From: UBA9732 sp963621975
GTDB lineage: Bacteria > Spirochaetota > Spirochaetia > Sphaerochaetales > Sphaerochaetaceae
Assembly (NCBI GenBank): GCA_963621975.1
Contig: CAVFGI010000002.1
Span: 1 to 64,000 of the forward strand
Direction of reading: 5' to 3'
DNA: 64,000 nucleotides
Part shown: one piece after another, positions 46,443-54,921 of the stretch
Numbering within the stretch: the first letter of the stretch is position 1
How the letters are laid out: each line of letters opens with the position of its first letter
Notes under the pieces: generated by a model
Databases searched by the model: none
Seen by the model: the letters and a program-made list of their open reading frames with translations, nothing else
Told to the model about the DNA's origin: nothing
Made by a program: the position numbers and the translations under genes

Positions 46443-47123
46443 ATGTCACGAAAAAGAGATTTCTTGTTTGCATTGTTTATCGCCTCAATGGTCATAGTTA
46501 ACGTGTTGGGAACAAAGATTACTACAATTTTTGGAGTGAGGGTGTCTGTGGGGATTTTTTTCATGCCCCTTTTGTTCTTGATTACAGATATCGTGGGCGA
46601 AGTTTATGGAAGGAAAGAGGCGACGCTTTTTGTTAATTATGGCACGCTCATGCTGGTGTTCCTTTTTCTTATGATGAATCTTTGTATTGCGGTGCAGCCG
46701 AATGAGACATGGCATTTGCAGACGGAATATAAGACTATTTTTGGGTCGTCTCTTAGGATGACGCTAGCTAGCTTGATTAGCTTTGTTGTGGCACAACATC
46801 TGGATGTGTTTCTTTTTGATTTCTGGAAGAATGTAACTAAAGGAAAACATTTGTGGATAAGAAATAACGTCTCAACTATTACAAGCCAACTTCTTGATAC
46901 TATACTGTTTGATTTCATTGCATTCTGGCACATAAATGAAACGTATACTGCTAGATTTTTGTTTACTTTAATTCTGCCCTACTGGCTATTTAAGGTGGTT
47001 TTTGCTTTGCTGGACACTCCTTTTTGCTATTGGGGGGTTAGATGGCTGTCTGGTGGAAAGCTTCCTGTTGACTGGCAAAGTTTTAAGAGAAGAAAGACAG
47101 ACGACAAAGAATCTCAAACCTGA
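46443..47123 (+). CDS. VUT/YhhQ-family queuosine precursor transporter
   Basis: This 226-residue protein has six or so membrane segments and the family features FLFALFIASMVIVNVLGTKIT, PLLFLITDIVGEVYGRKEA and a C-terminal region with LDTILFDFIAFW. The YhhQ/VUT family (DUF165) takes up preQ0 or preQ1. Three in-frame ATGs lie close together; the one at 46443 sits 7 nt after a TATGCT box, with no ribosome site, so it may be leaderless. No queuosine synthesis gene is adjacent. Confidence 0.85.
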   Translation: MSRKRDFLFALFIASMVIVNVLGTKITTIFGVRVSVGIFFMPLLFLITDIVGEVYGRKEATLFVNYGTLMLVFLFLMMNLCIAVQPNETWHLQTEYKTIFGSSLRMTLASLISFVVAQHLDVFLFDFWKNVTKGKHLWIRNNVSTITSQLLDTILFDFIAFWHINETYTARFLFTLILPYWLFKVVFALLDTPFCYWGVRWLSGGKLPVDWQSFKRRKTDDKESQT

Positions 47124-47137
47124 GATCTGACACCCGT

Positions 47138-47166
47138 TTGCCTATATAAAGAATAAATATTATTAT
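47138..47166 (+). promoter_or_regulatory. lon promoter, predicted leaderless
   Basis: TTGCCT (47138-47143), a 17-bp spacer and TATTAT (47161-47166) are followed by exactly 7 nt and the lon ATG at 47174. No Shine-Dalgarno is present. No CIRCE or HAIR heat-shock operator is visible. Confidence 0.55.
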
Positions 47167-47173
47167 TAATCAC

Positions 47174-49822
47174 ATGACTAACAAAGATAATATTATTGAA
47201 AATCTGCCAAAAAACATCTTGATTATTCCTATGCGTGGATGCCCTGTTTTTCCAGGACTTTTTACTACAATTGAGGTGTCGGATAAGCAAGATTTGGAGA
47301 TTGTGGAGCAGTCCAAAAAATTCAATGGTTTTGGACTGTTAATGCTCAAGAATGAAGAAAAATCCCACAAATCTCTCACTGCGGACGATTTTTATCAAAT
47401 TGGCACTTTTGTAAAAGTAAAGAATCAAATTAATACAATCTATGGCTCAAAAAGTCTTTTTATAGAAACAATTAGCCGTTTCAAAGTTCTTGCAATGTTC
47501 TCCCACGGAGGTCTCATAACAGCCCAGGTTGAGTACATTGAAGAAGACAAACTAGCTGAAGACGAAGATAAAGCATTTACACAAGCCTTGAGAGATGCTC
47601 TAAATCAGCGCGCGGATCGCTCCATGATTTTGGAAAATTTACGTTTTAATGCTTCTAACATCCCAGAGGCCATCAGACTTGCCGATTTCTTAGCCAGTTG
47701 CGTGGTATCTCGACAAAACCAGCAAGCCTTCTTGGAGGAGCTGGATGGTCGAAAGAGAATCATATGGGTGCTTAAAGTCCTTCAAGATGACCTCAACGTC
47801 CAGAAATTGCATGAAGAAATCCAAACGCTCGTTTCAAAAAAGATAGACAAACGCCAAAGAGAATACTTCATCCGCGAAGAGATGCGCATTCTCCAACAGC
47901 AACTAGACAGTCTTGCTTATTCCGATGACCTTCAGGATCTCACTCCAGAAGATCTAGTAGAATCCCTCAAAGATGCTCTATCTAATGGAGAAAAGAAAGG
48001 AGCACAGAAGGGGCAAAAGAATGGCCAGCCCAAGCAAAAACCAAGACTCATTGATAGGCTTAAAGCCCTTAACCTTCAAGGAGAAGCCTACGAAACAGTA
48101 TTTAGCGAGTACAGCAAGATGCAATCAATGGATCAGAATAACCCAGATTATTCCAGCACTCGCACCTATCTTGAGACTGTAGCTGATTTACCTTGGAATA
48201 AATTCTCTCCAGATGATTTCTCAATAGAACACGCTAAGAAAATTTTAGAAGATGCCCACTATGGGGTCAAAGATGTAAAAGAAAGGATCTTGGAATTTCT
48301 TGCAGTACGTAAACTTAAGAACGATACTAAAGGATCAATCATATGCCTAGTTGGCCCTCCAGGAACAGGAAAAACCTCAATTGGAATCTCAATTGCAAAA
48401 GCACTCAACAAAAAGTATTACCGCTTCTCTGTTGGTGGCATGCGAGATGAAGCAGAGATTAAAGGCCATAGAAGAACCTACATTGGTTCTATGCCTGGCC
48501 AAGTAATCAAAGGTCTCAAAGTAACAAAGACAATGAATCCAGTTTTTGTCATTGATGAAATTGACAAGATGACAATTTCTAACCAGGGAGACCCTGCCGC
48601 TGCCCTACTGGAAGTTTTGGATCCAGAGCAGAACAGCACATTTAGAGATCACTATTTGGACATTCCATTTGATGTTTCAAATGTGCTATTCATTGTTACA
48701 GCAAATACAACAGACACAATTCCTCGTCCACTTATGGACAGAATGGAATGTATTGAGCTTAATGGTTATACATCGGAAGAAAAGCTTCACATTGGGAAGA
48801 AATATCTAGTTCCAAAAAGCAGAGCAAAACACGGTCTTAAGGGTACAGATATTAAGTACACAGACAAAATTCTACTTAAGATTGCTGAAGAATATGCCCG
48901 TGAAGCAGGTGTAAGAAATTTTGAAAAGGCCTTGGACAAAATTCATAGAAAGGTTGCAATGGAAATTGTTGAAAATGGTTACAAAATCTCAGAATTGAAA
49001 GCCAACGGAGCAACAGATGTTGACATTGCAAATAACAAGGACCTTTTAAAGCTTCCTATTCGCATTACAGATGAAAAGCTCATTAAGTACTTAGGACAAC
49101 CAATCTTCCATGAAGATGAGGTCATTCGGGCAAATAAGCCGGGCATGTCTGTAGGTCTTGCTTGGACTTCAATGGGTGGTGATGTTCTTGCCATTGAAGC
49201 TCAACATATTCCAGGAAAAGGAGAGCTTAAACTCACTGGACAACTTGGTGATGTCATGCAGGAGTCTGCAAATATCGCTTTATCTTATATAAAGAGCATA
49301 AGTGCAAATCACGGCATTGATCTTTCCTGGTTTGAAAAGAACACTATTCATTTACACGTCCCAGAAGGAGCAACTCCTAAGGATGGCCCTTCCGCAGGCA
49401 TTACAATGGCAACAGCCATTTACTCTCTCATTACAGAGCAAACGATGGCCCAAAACATAGCAATGACTGGAGAATTATCGCTATTAGGTAAGGTAATGCC
49501 TATTGGTGGGCTTAAAGAGAAGGTCTTGGCAGCAAGAAGAAATCTGGTAAAAACCATTCTTATCCCAAAGTTCAATAAACGAGATTTGGATAAGCTTGAA
49601 GACAATGTAAAGGAAGGGATTACCTTCCACTTGGTAGGCGATATGGAAGAAGTTCTCAGATATGCTTTCCCTGAAGACAAATTTCCTTACAGAGAGATTA
49701 CAGTCTCAGAACAGCCAGTTCAACCTACACCAGAAGAGCGCATTGCAGCCGCAGTTGCAAAAGCTGTTGCAAGCACGTTAATTGATGAAGGTAAAACAAC
49801 AACAACCAGCGTCAAAAACTAA
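47174..49822 (+). CDS. lon: ATP-dependent Lon protease
   Basis: This 882-residue protease has an N-terminal substrate domain (ILIIPMRGCPVFPGLFTTIEV), a coiled-coil region with IDKRQREYFIREEMRILQQQL, the AAA+ domain with Walker A GPPGTGKTS near residue 395 and VFVIDEIDKM, and the protease domain with catalytic Ser in KDGPSAGIT and Lys in IGGLKEKVLAA. A charged insert (NGEKKGAQKGQKNGQPKQK) near residue 275 is unusual. It degrades misfolded and regulatory proteins. The U32 gene follows after 11 bp. Confidence 0.96.
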   Translation: MTNKDNIIENLPKNILIIPMRGCPVFPGLFTTIEVSDKQDLEIVEQSKKFNGFGLLMLKNEEKSHKSLTADDFYQIGTFVKVKNQINTIYGSKSLFIETISRFKVLAMFSHGGLITAQVEYIEEDKLAEDEDKAFTQALRDALNQRADRSMILENLRFNASNIPEAIRLADFLASCVVSRQNQQAFLEELDGRKRIIWVLKVLQDDLNVQKLHEEIQTLVSKKIDKRQREYFIREEMRILQQQLDSLAYSDDLQDLTPEDLVESLKDALSNGEKKGAQKGQKNGQPKQKPRLIDRLKALNLQGEAYETVFSEYSKMQSMDQNNPDYSSTRTYLETVADLPWNKFSPDDFSIEHAKKILEDAHYGVKDVKERILEFLAVRKLKNDTKGSIICLVGPPGTGKTSIGISIAKALNKKYYRFSVGGMRDEAEIKGHRRTYIGSMPGQVIKGLKVTKTMNPVFVIDEIDKMTISNQGDPAAALLEVLDPEQNSTFRDHYLDIPFDVSNVLFIVTANTTDTIPRPLMDRMECIELNGYTSEEKLHIGKKYLVPKSRAKHGLKGTDIKYTDKILLKIAEEYAREAGVRNFEKALDKIHRKVAMEIVENGYKISELKANGATDVDIANNKDLLKLPIRITDEKLIKYLGQPIFHEDEVIRANKPGMSVGLAWTSMGGDVLAIEAQHIPGKGELKLTGQLGDVMQESANIALSYIKSISANHGIDLSWFEKNTIHLHVPEGATPKDGPSAGITMATAIYSLITEQTMAQNIAMTGELSLLGKVMPIGGLKEKVLAARRNLVKTILIPKFNKRDLDKLEDNVKEGITFHLVGDMEEVLRYAFPEDKFPYREITVSEQPVQPTPEERIAAAVAKAVASTLIDEGKTTTTSVKN

Positions 49823-49833
49823 GGAGCGCAGAG

Positions 49834-51072
49834 ATGCAACAAATGCAGTACAATACAGGAAAAATGGAACTTCTCTCCCCTGCTGGTAGCATGGAAAAAC
49901 TACAAGCTGCATTTACCTATGGTGCAGATGCAGCTTATATGGGTCTTACCAGTTTTTCTCTAAGAGCGAATGCCAAAAACTTTGATTATGACCAAGTGCA
50001 AGAAATAAAAGAACTCAAGGAAAAAACAGGTAAGAAACTCTACTGCACAGTAAACATCTACTTTCATGAAGCCGATATCCAAAAGCTCCAAGACCAGCTG
50101 GAACAGATTAAAGAATACCCTTTTGATGCTTTTATAATATCGGATCTTGGAATTTTAGAAATTATGCAGAAATCTTTCCCAAATGCAGAGATGCACCTTT
50201 CAACTCAAGCAAATTGCATCAATGTAAATTCTGCAAAAATGTATCATAAAATGGGGTTTGACCGTATCATACTTGGCAGAGAAACCCCACTTGCAGACAT
50301 AAGAAAAATTAGAGATGCAAACCCAACCTTAGGCATTGAGACCTTTGTTCATGGAGCAATGTGCATGGCCTACTCTGGCCGATGCTTCCTCTCTTCTCAT
50401 CTAACAGGAAGAAGCGCAAACCAAGGCGATTGTTCTCATACCTGTCGCTGGAATTACAGACTTGCAATTGAAGAAGAATCACGTCCGGGTAGCTACTTTC
50501 CAATTGAAGGAGATGAGACTTACACAACAATTTTATCATCCAAAGATCTATGCATGATAGACCATTTAAAAGATCTTCAAGATGCCGGGGTTGACTCTCT
50601 GAAAATTGAAGGCCGAATGAAGAGCACATACTATGTTGCAACCATAACGAGAGCCTATAGAAAGGCTTTAGACCATCTTTTTGATGAGAATGTTGATTAT
50701 AGGCCATTCAGAGAAGAGCTTATGAACGTGAGCCATAGAGAATTTTCCACTGGATTCTTCTATGGAAACGGCCCAATTGAAGACATTAACAAGCCCACAA
50801 CGCAGGGTTATTTACGTGATTATCTCTTTTTGGGAACCATTCAAGAAGAGGTTAAGCCGGGCATTTACTCTGTAGATATCAAAAACCAAATTCGCTTTGG
50901 AGCACCAATTGAATATATTGGTCCAGATGTCCTATCTCTGCCAGACACACCAACTGTCTTGGACGAAAACTTCAATCCAACAGATCACATTGACCACTGC
51001 AGAGACGGCTACATCCAAACCTCTCTTCATCTTCAGCCTGGCTACATGATTCGCCGTGAGGTCACAACGTGA
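49834..51072 (+). CDS. Peptidase U32 family protein
   Basis: This 412-residue protein has the U32 features MELLSPAGSMEKLQAAFTYGADAAYMG and EIETFVHGAMCMAYSGRCFLS with the conserved GDCSHTCRWNYRL Cys cluster and later DSLKIEGRMKS. Bacterial relatives (RlhA, TrhP, UbiU/V) hydroxylate RNA or quinone precursors rather than cleave peptides, and the Cys set is consistent with an Fe-S enzyme. A tRNA or rRNA hydroxylation role is therefore more likely than proteolysis. AAGGAG precedes the ATG. Confidence 0.88.
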   Translation: MQQMQYNTGKMELLSPAGSMEKLQAAFTYGADAAYMGLTSFSLRANAKNFDYDQVQEIKELKEKTGKKLYCTVNIYFHEADIQKLQDQLEQIKEYPFDAFIISDLGILEIMQKSFPNAEMHLSTQANCINVNSAKMYHKMGFDRIILGRETPLADIRKIRDANPTLGIETFVHGAMCMAYSGRCFLSSHLTGRSANQGDCSHTCRWNYRLAIEEESRPGSYFPIEGDETYTTILSSKDLCMIDHLKDLQDAGVDSLKIEGRMKSTYYVATITRAYRKALDHLFDENVDYRPFREELMNVSHREFSTGFFYGNGPIEDINKPTTQGYLRDYLFLGTIQEEVKPGIYSVDIKNQIRFGAPIEYIGPDVLSLPDTPTVLDENFNPTDHIDHCRDGYIQTSLHLQPGYMIRREVTT

Positions 51073-51857
51073 GACACCATCTTGTTGTTGGTCTTTTTCT
51101 ACTACTCTGTTGTGCCACAGCCTTTGCAACCTCTGGCCAGCCTGTTTCATATACCGACTGCTTTTCCTTTCTCTCTTCATATCCAAAATACGCAGAGCTT
51201 TATGAATTAATATATAACAATGGCTCGGCTTCTCAAGTAGATACAAAGTTTGAAGAGCTAAAAACCTCTCTTGGCACCAGTGTTCAAGATTGGACAGTTC
51301 TACTTAAAGCATCATTGAATTATGCACATTATTACCTAGAAATTGCAGAAAAGAAAAACTCAAAGAAAGCAAAACAACTTATATCAAATGCTGAAGCAAT
51401 ATATGAAGCACTGGAAAAAGTTGAATCTAGTGTTGGAGAAAGCAATCTAAAAGCACTGAAATTTTGTTGTTTATCAATTGGATACCTTGCAAGTCCAATT
51501 AGTATTTCAAAGGGACTAGAAAGCGTCAACGTAATAGACGAAGCCTATGAAAAATACCCAAACGAGATTTCAATTGCACTCTTATATGCAGCTAGAAAAT
51601 TAAATGCTCCATCAATTGGTGGTGGGGATTCTAATGAAGCCTATAGAGTTTTGAACTCACTAGTTGACTATATTGAAAGTGAAGAAGGTTCAAAGACATC
51701 CCCTTGGGATAAGTTTGATATCTACTGTTCAATAGCTAAATGTTACGCAAAAAAAGGCGAAAAAACACTAGCCTTAGAGTTCTATTATAAGGCCCTAGCC
51801 ATATATGAACAAAACGATTCTGTCATCACTGAAATTGGAAAACTAGAAAAAAAATAG
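51069..51857 (+). CDS. Exported TPR-like helical protein
   Basis: This 262-residue protein has a signal peptide (HHLVVGLFLLLCCATAFA) and an otherwise helical body with TPR-like helix pairs, most clearly DKFDIYCSIAKCYAKKGEKTLALEFYYKALAIYE at the C terminus. The GTG start overlaps the U32 stop (GTGA), so the two are translationally coupled. It is probably a periplasmic or surface protein-binding factor. I do not recognise a named family. Confidence 0.65.
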   Translation: MRHHLVVGLFLLLCCATAFATSGQPVSYTDCFSFLSSYPKYAELYELIYNNGSASQVDTKFEELKTSLGTSVQDWTVLLKASLNYAHYYLEIAEKKNSKKAKQLISNAEAIYEALEKVESSVGESNLKALKFCCLSIGYLASPISISKGLESVNVIDEAYEKYPNEISIALLYAARKLNAPSIGGGDSNEAYRVLNSLVDYIESEEGSKTSPWDKFDIYCSIAKCYAKKGEKTLALEFYYKALAIYEQNDSVITEIGKLEKK

Positions 51858-51886
51858 ATATTTAACCTATTTCATACAATTTTCTA

Positions 51887-51914
51887 TTGATTGCAGTGTG
51901 GTTTATGGTACAAT
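51887..51914 (+). promoter_or_regulatory. Promoter of the small H1-like gene
   Basis: TTGATT (51887-51892), a 16-bp spacer and TACAAT (51909-51914) form a good promoter. GTACAAT is repeated downstream at about 51924. The predicted leader is about 50 nt and ends in AAGGAGA before the ATG at 51973. Confidence 0.55.
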
Positions 51915-51972
51915 TCAATCGTACAATTTAAGAGTACAAGGGTTTTTGTAAAATAACTAAAAGGAGACAGAG

Positions 51973-52149
51973 ATGACAGTACATGAACAGCTAGTACAAC
52001 TATTTGACACTTATGTCACGGAGAATCAGAAATTCACAGAAAAAGGTGTTAAGGTTTCTGCTTCAAGAGCAAGAAAAGCTTTGGCAGAAATTGCTAAACT
52101 TTGCAAAGAAAGAAGAAAAGAAATACAAGACAGCAAGAACGAAGGTTAA
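51973..52149 (+). CDS. Small basic histone H1-like protein
   Basis: This 58-residue protein (start MTVHEQLVQLFDTYVTENQ) has a helical N terminus and a basic half, ASRARKALAEIAKLCKERRK, that matches my memory of the bacterial histone H1-like (Hc1/BHLP) pattern of A-RARKAL-LAKL-KE-RKE. It has a strong AAGGAGA ribosome site, its own promoter and a strong terminator, all marks of an abundantly expressed small gene. A role in DNA compaction is likely from the family but not shown here. Confidence 0.75.
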   Translation: MTVHEQLVQLFDTYVTENQKFTEKGVKVSASRARKALAEIAKLCKERRKEIQDSKNEG

Positions 52150-52162
52150 TATCCCCACGTTC

Positions 52163-52179
52163 TCTAGAGGTTAAACCTC
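52163..52179. promoter_or_regulatory. 17-bp palindrome after the H1-like gene
   Basis: TAGAGGTTAAACCTCTA is a perfect palindrome between the stop codon and the terminator. It could form a short 3' hairpin that stabilises the mRNA. Confidence 0.4.
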
Positions 52180-52187
52180 TAAATTCA

Positions 52188-52246
52188 AAGCTGTAAAATT
52201 TGAGGGTTTATTCGTTAAGCTCTCAAAAGTTACAGCTTTTTTATTT
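52188..52246 (+). terminator. Intrinsic terminator of the H1-like gene
   Basis: A perfect 10-bp stem, AAAGCTGTAA with TTACAGCTTT, closes a loop containing a smaller TTTGAG/CTCAAA stem and is followed by TTTATTTT. Confidence 0.88.
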
Positions 52247-52253
52247 TGACATA

Positions 52254-52292
52254 AAAATAATACTTGTCAAAATAAAAGTATTCAGTTATCAT
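52254..52292 (+). promoter_or_regulatory. Promoter and operator-like dyad of the acyl-CoA synthetase gene
   Basis: TTGTCA (52264-52269), a 17-bp spacer and TATCAT (52287-52292) form a promoter. A perfect inverted repeat, AATACTT (52259-52265) and AAGTATT (52276-52282), with a 10-bp spacer overlaps the -35 box. TTGTCAAAA recurs at about 52320. A fatty-acid regulator is a plausible binder, which is inference. Confidence 0.45.
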
Positions 52293-52338
52293 GATTTTTG
52301 TTGACAGAATATAATAGTTTGTCAAAAAAGGAGCAGTC

Positions 52339-54006
52339 ATGATTACTCTTCAAGGACAATATACAATAAAGAACATGGTAGAAGAATGTGCAGAGCTTTA
52401 CTCAAACAACCTTGCACTTACAACATATAAAAAACCAGAGACAAGCATTACTTTTAAGCAGCTAAATTTGTGGTCAAAAAGCATCGCAGCCTTTCTTATT
52501 AATAATGGAGTAAAGAAAGGCACAACTGTAGCCATTTTGGCAGAGAGCTGTCCAAATTGGGGTTTAAGCTATTTTGCAATCAACATGGCAGGGGCAATTG
52601 CAGTCCCAATTCTTCCAAACTTCAGTAAAGAAGAAGTTCAAAAAATTCTCAACCATAGTGAGGCTAAATGTATATTTGTAAATAAGGCTAACGCAAATAA
52701 AGTTATCTGCTCAGAGCAAAACAACATCAAAGTCATTAGGATTGAAGATATGTCATTTATTGCTCCAAAAGAGTTAAGCTACTTAGCATCTGAAGGCTTT
52801 GAGAATCTAAAGGGCCTAAATATCCAAAATACAGTTATTACGCTAGAAGATGAAGATAAGTTAGCAAAACAATGTCCCAATGAGGATGATTTAGCCTCAA
52901 TTATTTATACAAGTGGAACAACTGGGACACCAAAAGGAGTTATGCTTACAAACAAAAACCTTGTTTGGAATGCAAAAGCTTGTTCAACTCCTTTCATAAA
53001 AATCCATGTAGGTTGGAAGGCTTTATCAATTCTACCTTTAAGTCATGTCTATGAGTTTACCATTGGTCTCTTGTTAATTCTTATGAACGGCGCCTCTGTC
53101 ACATACTTAGGCAAAGCACCGTCTGTTGGAAGCCTTATGCCAGCTCTAAAAGACGTAAGACCACAGATTATGCTCACAGTTCCTCTTTTAATTGAGAAGG
53201 TCTATAGACGTGCAATCCAACCAAAATTTAAAGAAGGAACACGAGTTAATAAGCTAATGCAAAATAGACTACTTTCTAAGCCAATTCATCACATCATTGG
53301 AAGAAAGATGGTCAAAGTTTTTGGTGGAAAATTGAAATTCTTTGGCGTGGGTGGCTCAAAACTTGACCCACAAGTAGAAAAATTCTTAGCAAAAGCAAAC
53401 TTCCCATATGCTCTGGGGTATGGACTTACAGAAACTAGTCCTTTCATAGCAGGTTGTGGGCCAAAAGATCATGTAGTTGGAACGCTAGGTAAAGTTTTGG
53501 ACGGCCTGGATGTTAGGATTGCACCAGAAGATGGCGAAATTCAAATCAAAGGGCCAACTCTCATGAAAGGATACTACAAAATGCCAGAACTCACAGAGGA
53601 AGTATTCACACAAGATGGCTACTTCCGCACCGGAGATCTTGGAGGCTTTGAGAATGACCGACTACTCATCAAAGGCCGTAGCAAAAGCATGATTTTAGGT
53701 GCCAACGGAGAAAACATCTATCCCGATACTATTGAGACTCTTATTAACGCCCAAGAATATGTCATTGAAAGCTTAGTTGTCCCAGAAGATAAAAATCTCA
53801 CCGCCATGGTAAGGCTCGACATTCAAGAGATTCAAAGAGTTCTTGGAAGTATTAATATTCAAGAGTTCTTGGAGAAAATAAAACAGGAAATTAATTCTAA
53901 GCTTGCTTCATTTAGCCGTATCAATAAGATAAGACTTCAAGAGCAACCATTTGAAAGAACTCCTACCGAGAAGATAAAAAGATATCTGTACACTAAAGCC
54001 ATGTAG
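52339..54006 (+). CDS. Long-chain acyl-CoA synthetase (AMP-forming)
   Basis: This 555-residue adenylate-forming enzyme has the AMP-binding P-loop IIYTSGTTGTPKGVMLT, the GYGLTETSPF block, the YFRTGDLGGF block and the C-terminal Lys in RTPTEKIKRYLYTK (PTEKIKR). It activates fatty acids with CoA, or loads other carboxylates. The AAAAGGAG ribosome site is good. The start QYTIKNMVEECAELYSNN is typical of long-chain enzymes. It is separated from its neighbours and has an operator-like dyad in its promoter. Confidence 0.9.
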   Translation: MITLQGQYTIKNMVEECAELYSNNLALTTYKKPETSITFKQLNLWSKSIAAFLINNGVKKGTTVAILAESCPNWGLSYFAINMAGAIAVPILPNFSKEEVQKILNHSEAKCIFVNKANANKVICSEQNNIKVIRIEDMSFIAPKELSYLASEGFENLKGLNIQNTVITLEDEDKLAKQCPNEDDLASIIYTSGTTGTPKGVMLTNKNLVWNAKACSTPFIKIHVGWKALSILPLSHVYEFTIGLLLILMNGASVTYLGKAPSVGSLMPALKDVRPQIMLTVPLLIEKVYRRAIQPKFKEGTRVNKLMQNRLLSKPIHHIIGRKMVKVFGGKLKFFGVGGSKLDPQVEKFLAKANFPYALGYGLTETSPFIAGCGPKDHVVGTLGKVLDGLDVRIAPEDGEIQIKGPTLMKGYYKMPELTEEVFTQDGYFRTGDLGGFENDRLLIKGRSKSMILGANGENIYPDTIETLINAQEYVIESLVVPEDKNLTAMVRLDIQEIQRVLGSINIQEFLEKIKQEINSKLASFSRINKIRLQEQPFERTPTEKIKRYLYTKAM

Positions 54007-54010
54007 TTGA

Positions 54011-54016
54011 TAATAT
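54011..54016 (+). promoter_or_regulatory. Putative DMT transporter -10 box 7 nt before the ATG
   Basis: TAATAT is followed by exactly 7 nt and the ATG at 54024. It lies 4 bp after the acyl-CoA synthetase stop. The -35 is weak and there is no ribosome site. Confidence 0.3.
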
Positions 54017-54023
54017 CGAGCTC

Positions 54024-54917
54024 ATGAAAGAAAGTAGAGCAGTATTATTGTTGCTTTTGACCTCAATGATTTGGGGGTTGGCATTTGTAGCACAAAGTAA
54101 TGCAGCGGGAAACGTTAGTACATTCTTTTTCAATGGAACTAGAATGATATTGGGTTTCATTGTTTTGCTTCCACTGGTTATCCCTATTTTGAGAAAACAT
54201 AAGGGAGATAAGAAGTATTTCAAAGCATTAATGCTAGATGGCCTCTTGTGTGGGATTTTCACTTCTACTGCTTGTATTGTGCAACAATATGGCATGGAAT
54301 TTACAACAGCTGGCAAGGCAGGGTTTATAACATCATTGTATACCTTGATTGTTCCTGTGTTTTCTATGGTTCTAGGAAAAAAGGTTCCACTTAAGATTTG
54401 GATTTGCATTGCAATTGGCCTTTTTGGCACTTTTCTTTTGAGTTCTAATGGTGAAACAGGTATTGGCACAGGAGATTTGATTGTGTTGGTATCGGCCTTT
54501 TTATTTGCAATTCAAATTATAATTATTGACCGCGTTGTGGGAAAATTTGAAGGCGTTGAGTTGTCTGCTTTTCAATTTTTGTTTGGCGGAATCTTAGGAC
54601 TTATAATTGGATATTTTGTAGAAGGTTATACCATAAGCTCTGTGCAGATTATGTTTAAGAGTGCTTGGCTTCCAATCTTGTACGCAGGAGTGTGTTCCTG
54701 CGGGATTGCATATACATTGCAAATTGTAGGACAAAAATGGGTTCAACCATTTAAGGCCACGCTCGCACTATCCTTGGAAAGTGCTTGGGCGGCCTTTGGT
54801 GGACTTGTAATGCTTAACGAGCATATGACTGTATCTCAGATTGTTGGCTGTTTGCTAATGTTTGGTGCTGTTGTGTTTGCACAAATGCCTTCCAAGAAAA
54901 AATCAACGAGTAAATAG
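54024..54917 (+). CDS. DMT-superfamily (EamA) transporter
   Basis: This 297-residue protein has ten predicted membrane segments in two EamA repeats, with family features LTSMIWGLAFVAQ in the first half and PFKATLALSLESAWAAFGGLVMLNEHMT in the second. EamA proteins export amino acids or other metabolites. It ends 4 bp from the convergent flavodiiron gene. The substrate is unknown. Confidence 0.88.
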   Translation: MKESRAVLLLLLTSMIWGLAFVAQSNAAGNVSTFFFNGTRMILGFIVLLPLVIPILRKHKGDKKYFKALMLDGLLCGIFTSTACIVQQYGMEFTTAGKAGFITSLYTLIVPVFSMVLGKKVPLKIWICIAIGLFGTFLLSSNGETGIGTGDLIVLVSAFLFAIQIIIIDRVVGKFEGVELSAFQFLFGGILGLIIGYFVEGYTISSVQIMFKSAWLPILYAGVCSCGIAYTLQIVGQKWVQPFKATLALSLESAWAAFGGLVMLNEHMTVSQIVGCLLMFGAVVFAQMPSKKKSTSK

Positions 54918-54921
54918 CCCT

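Noticed and set aside
46431..46443. PreQ1 riboswitch before the VUT transporter.
   Set aside because: The gap from the upstream gene is only about 40 bp and has no H-type pseudoknot pattern.
47120..47173. Heat-shock operator (CIRCE or HAIR) before lon.
   Set aside because: No matching inverted repeat is present; only an AT-rich promoter is seen.
49834..51072. U32 protein as a secreted collagenase.
   Set aside because: It has no signal peptide, and the Cys cluster fits the RNA- or quinone-hydroxylating relatives better.
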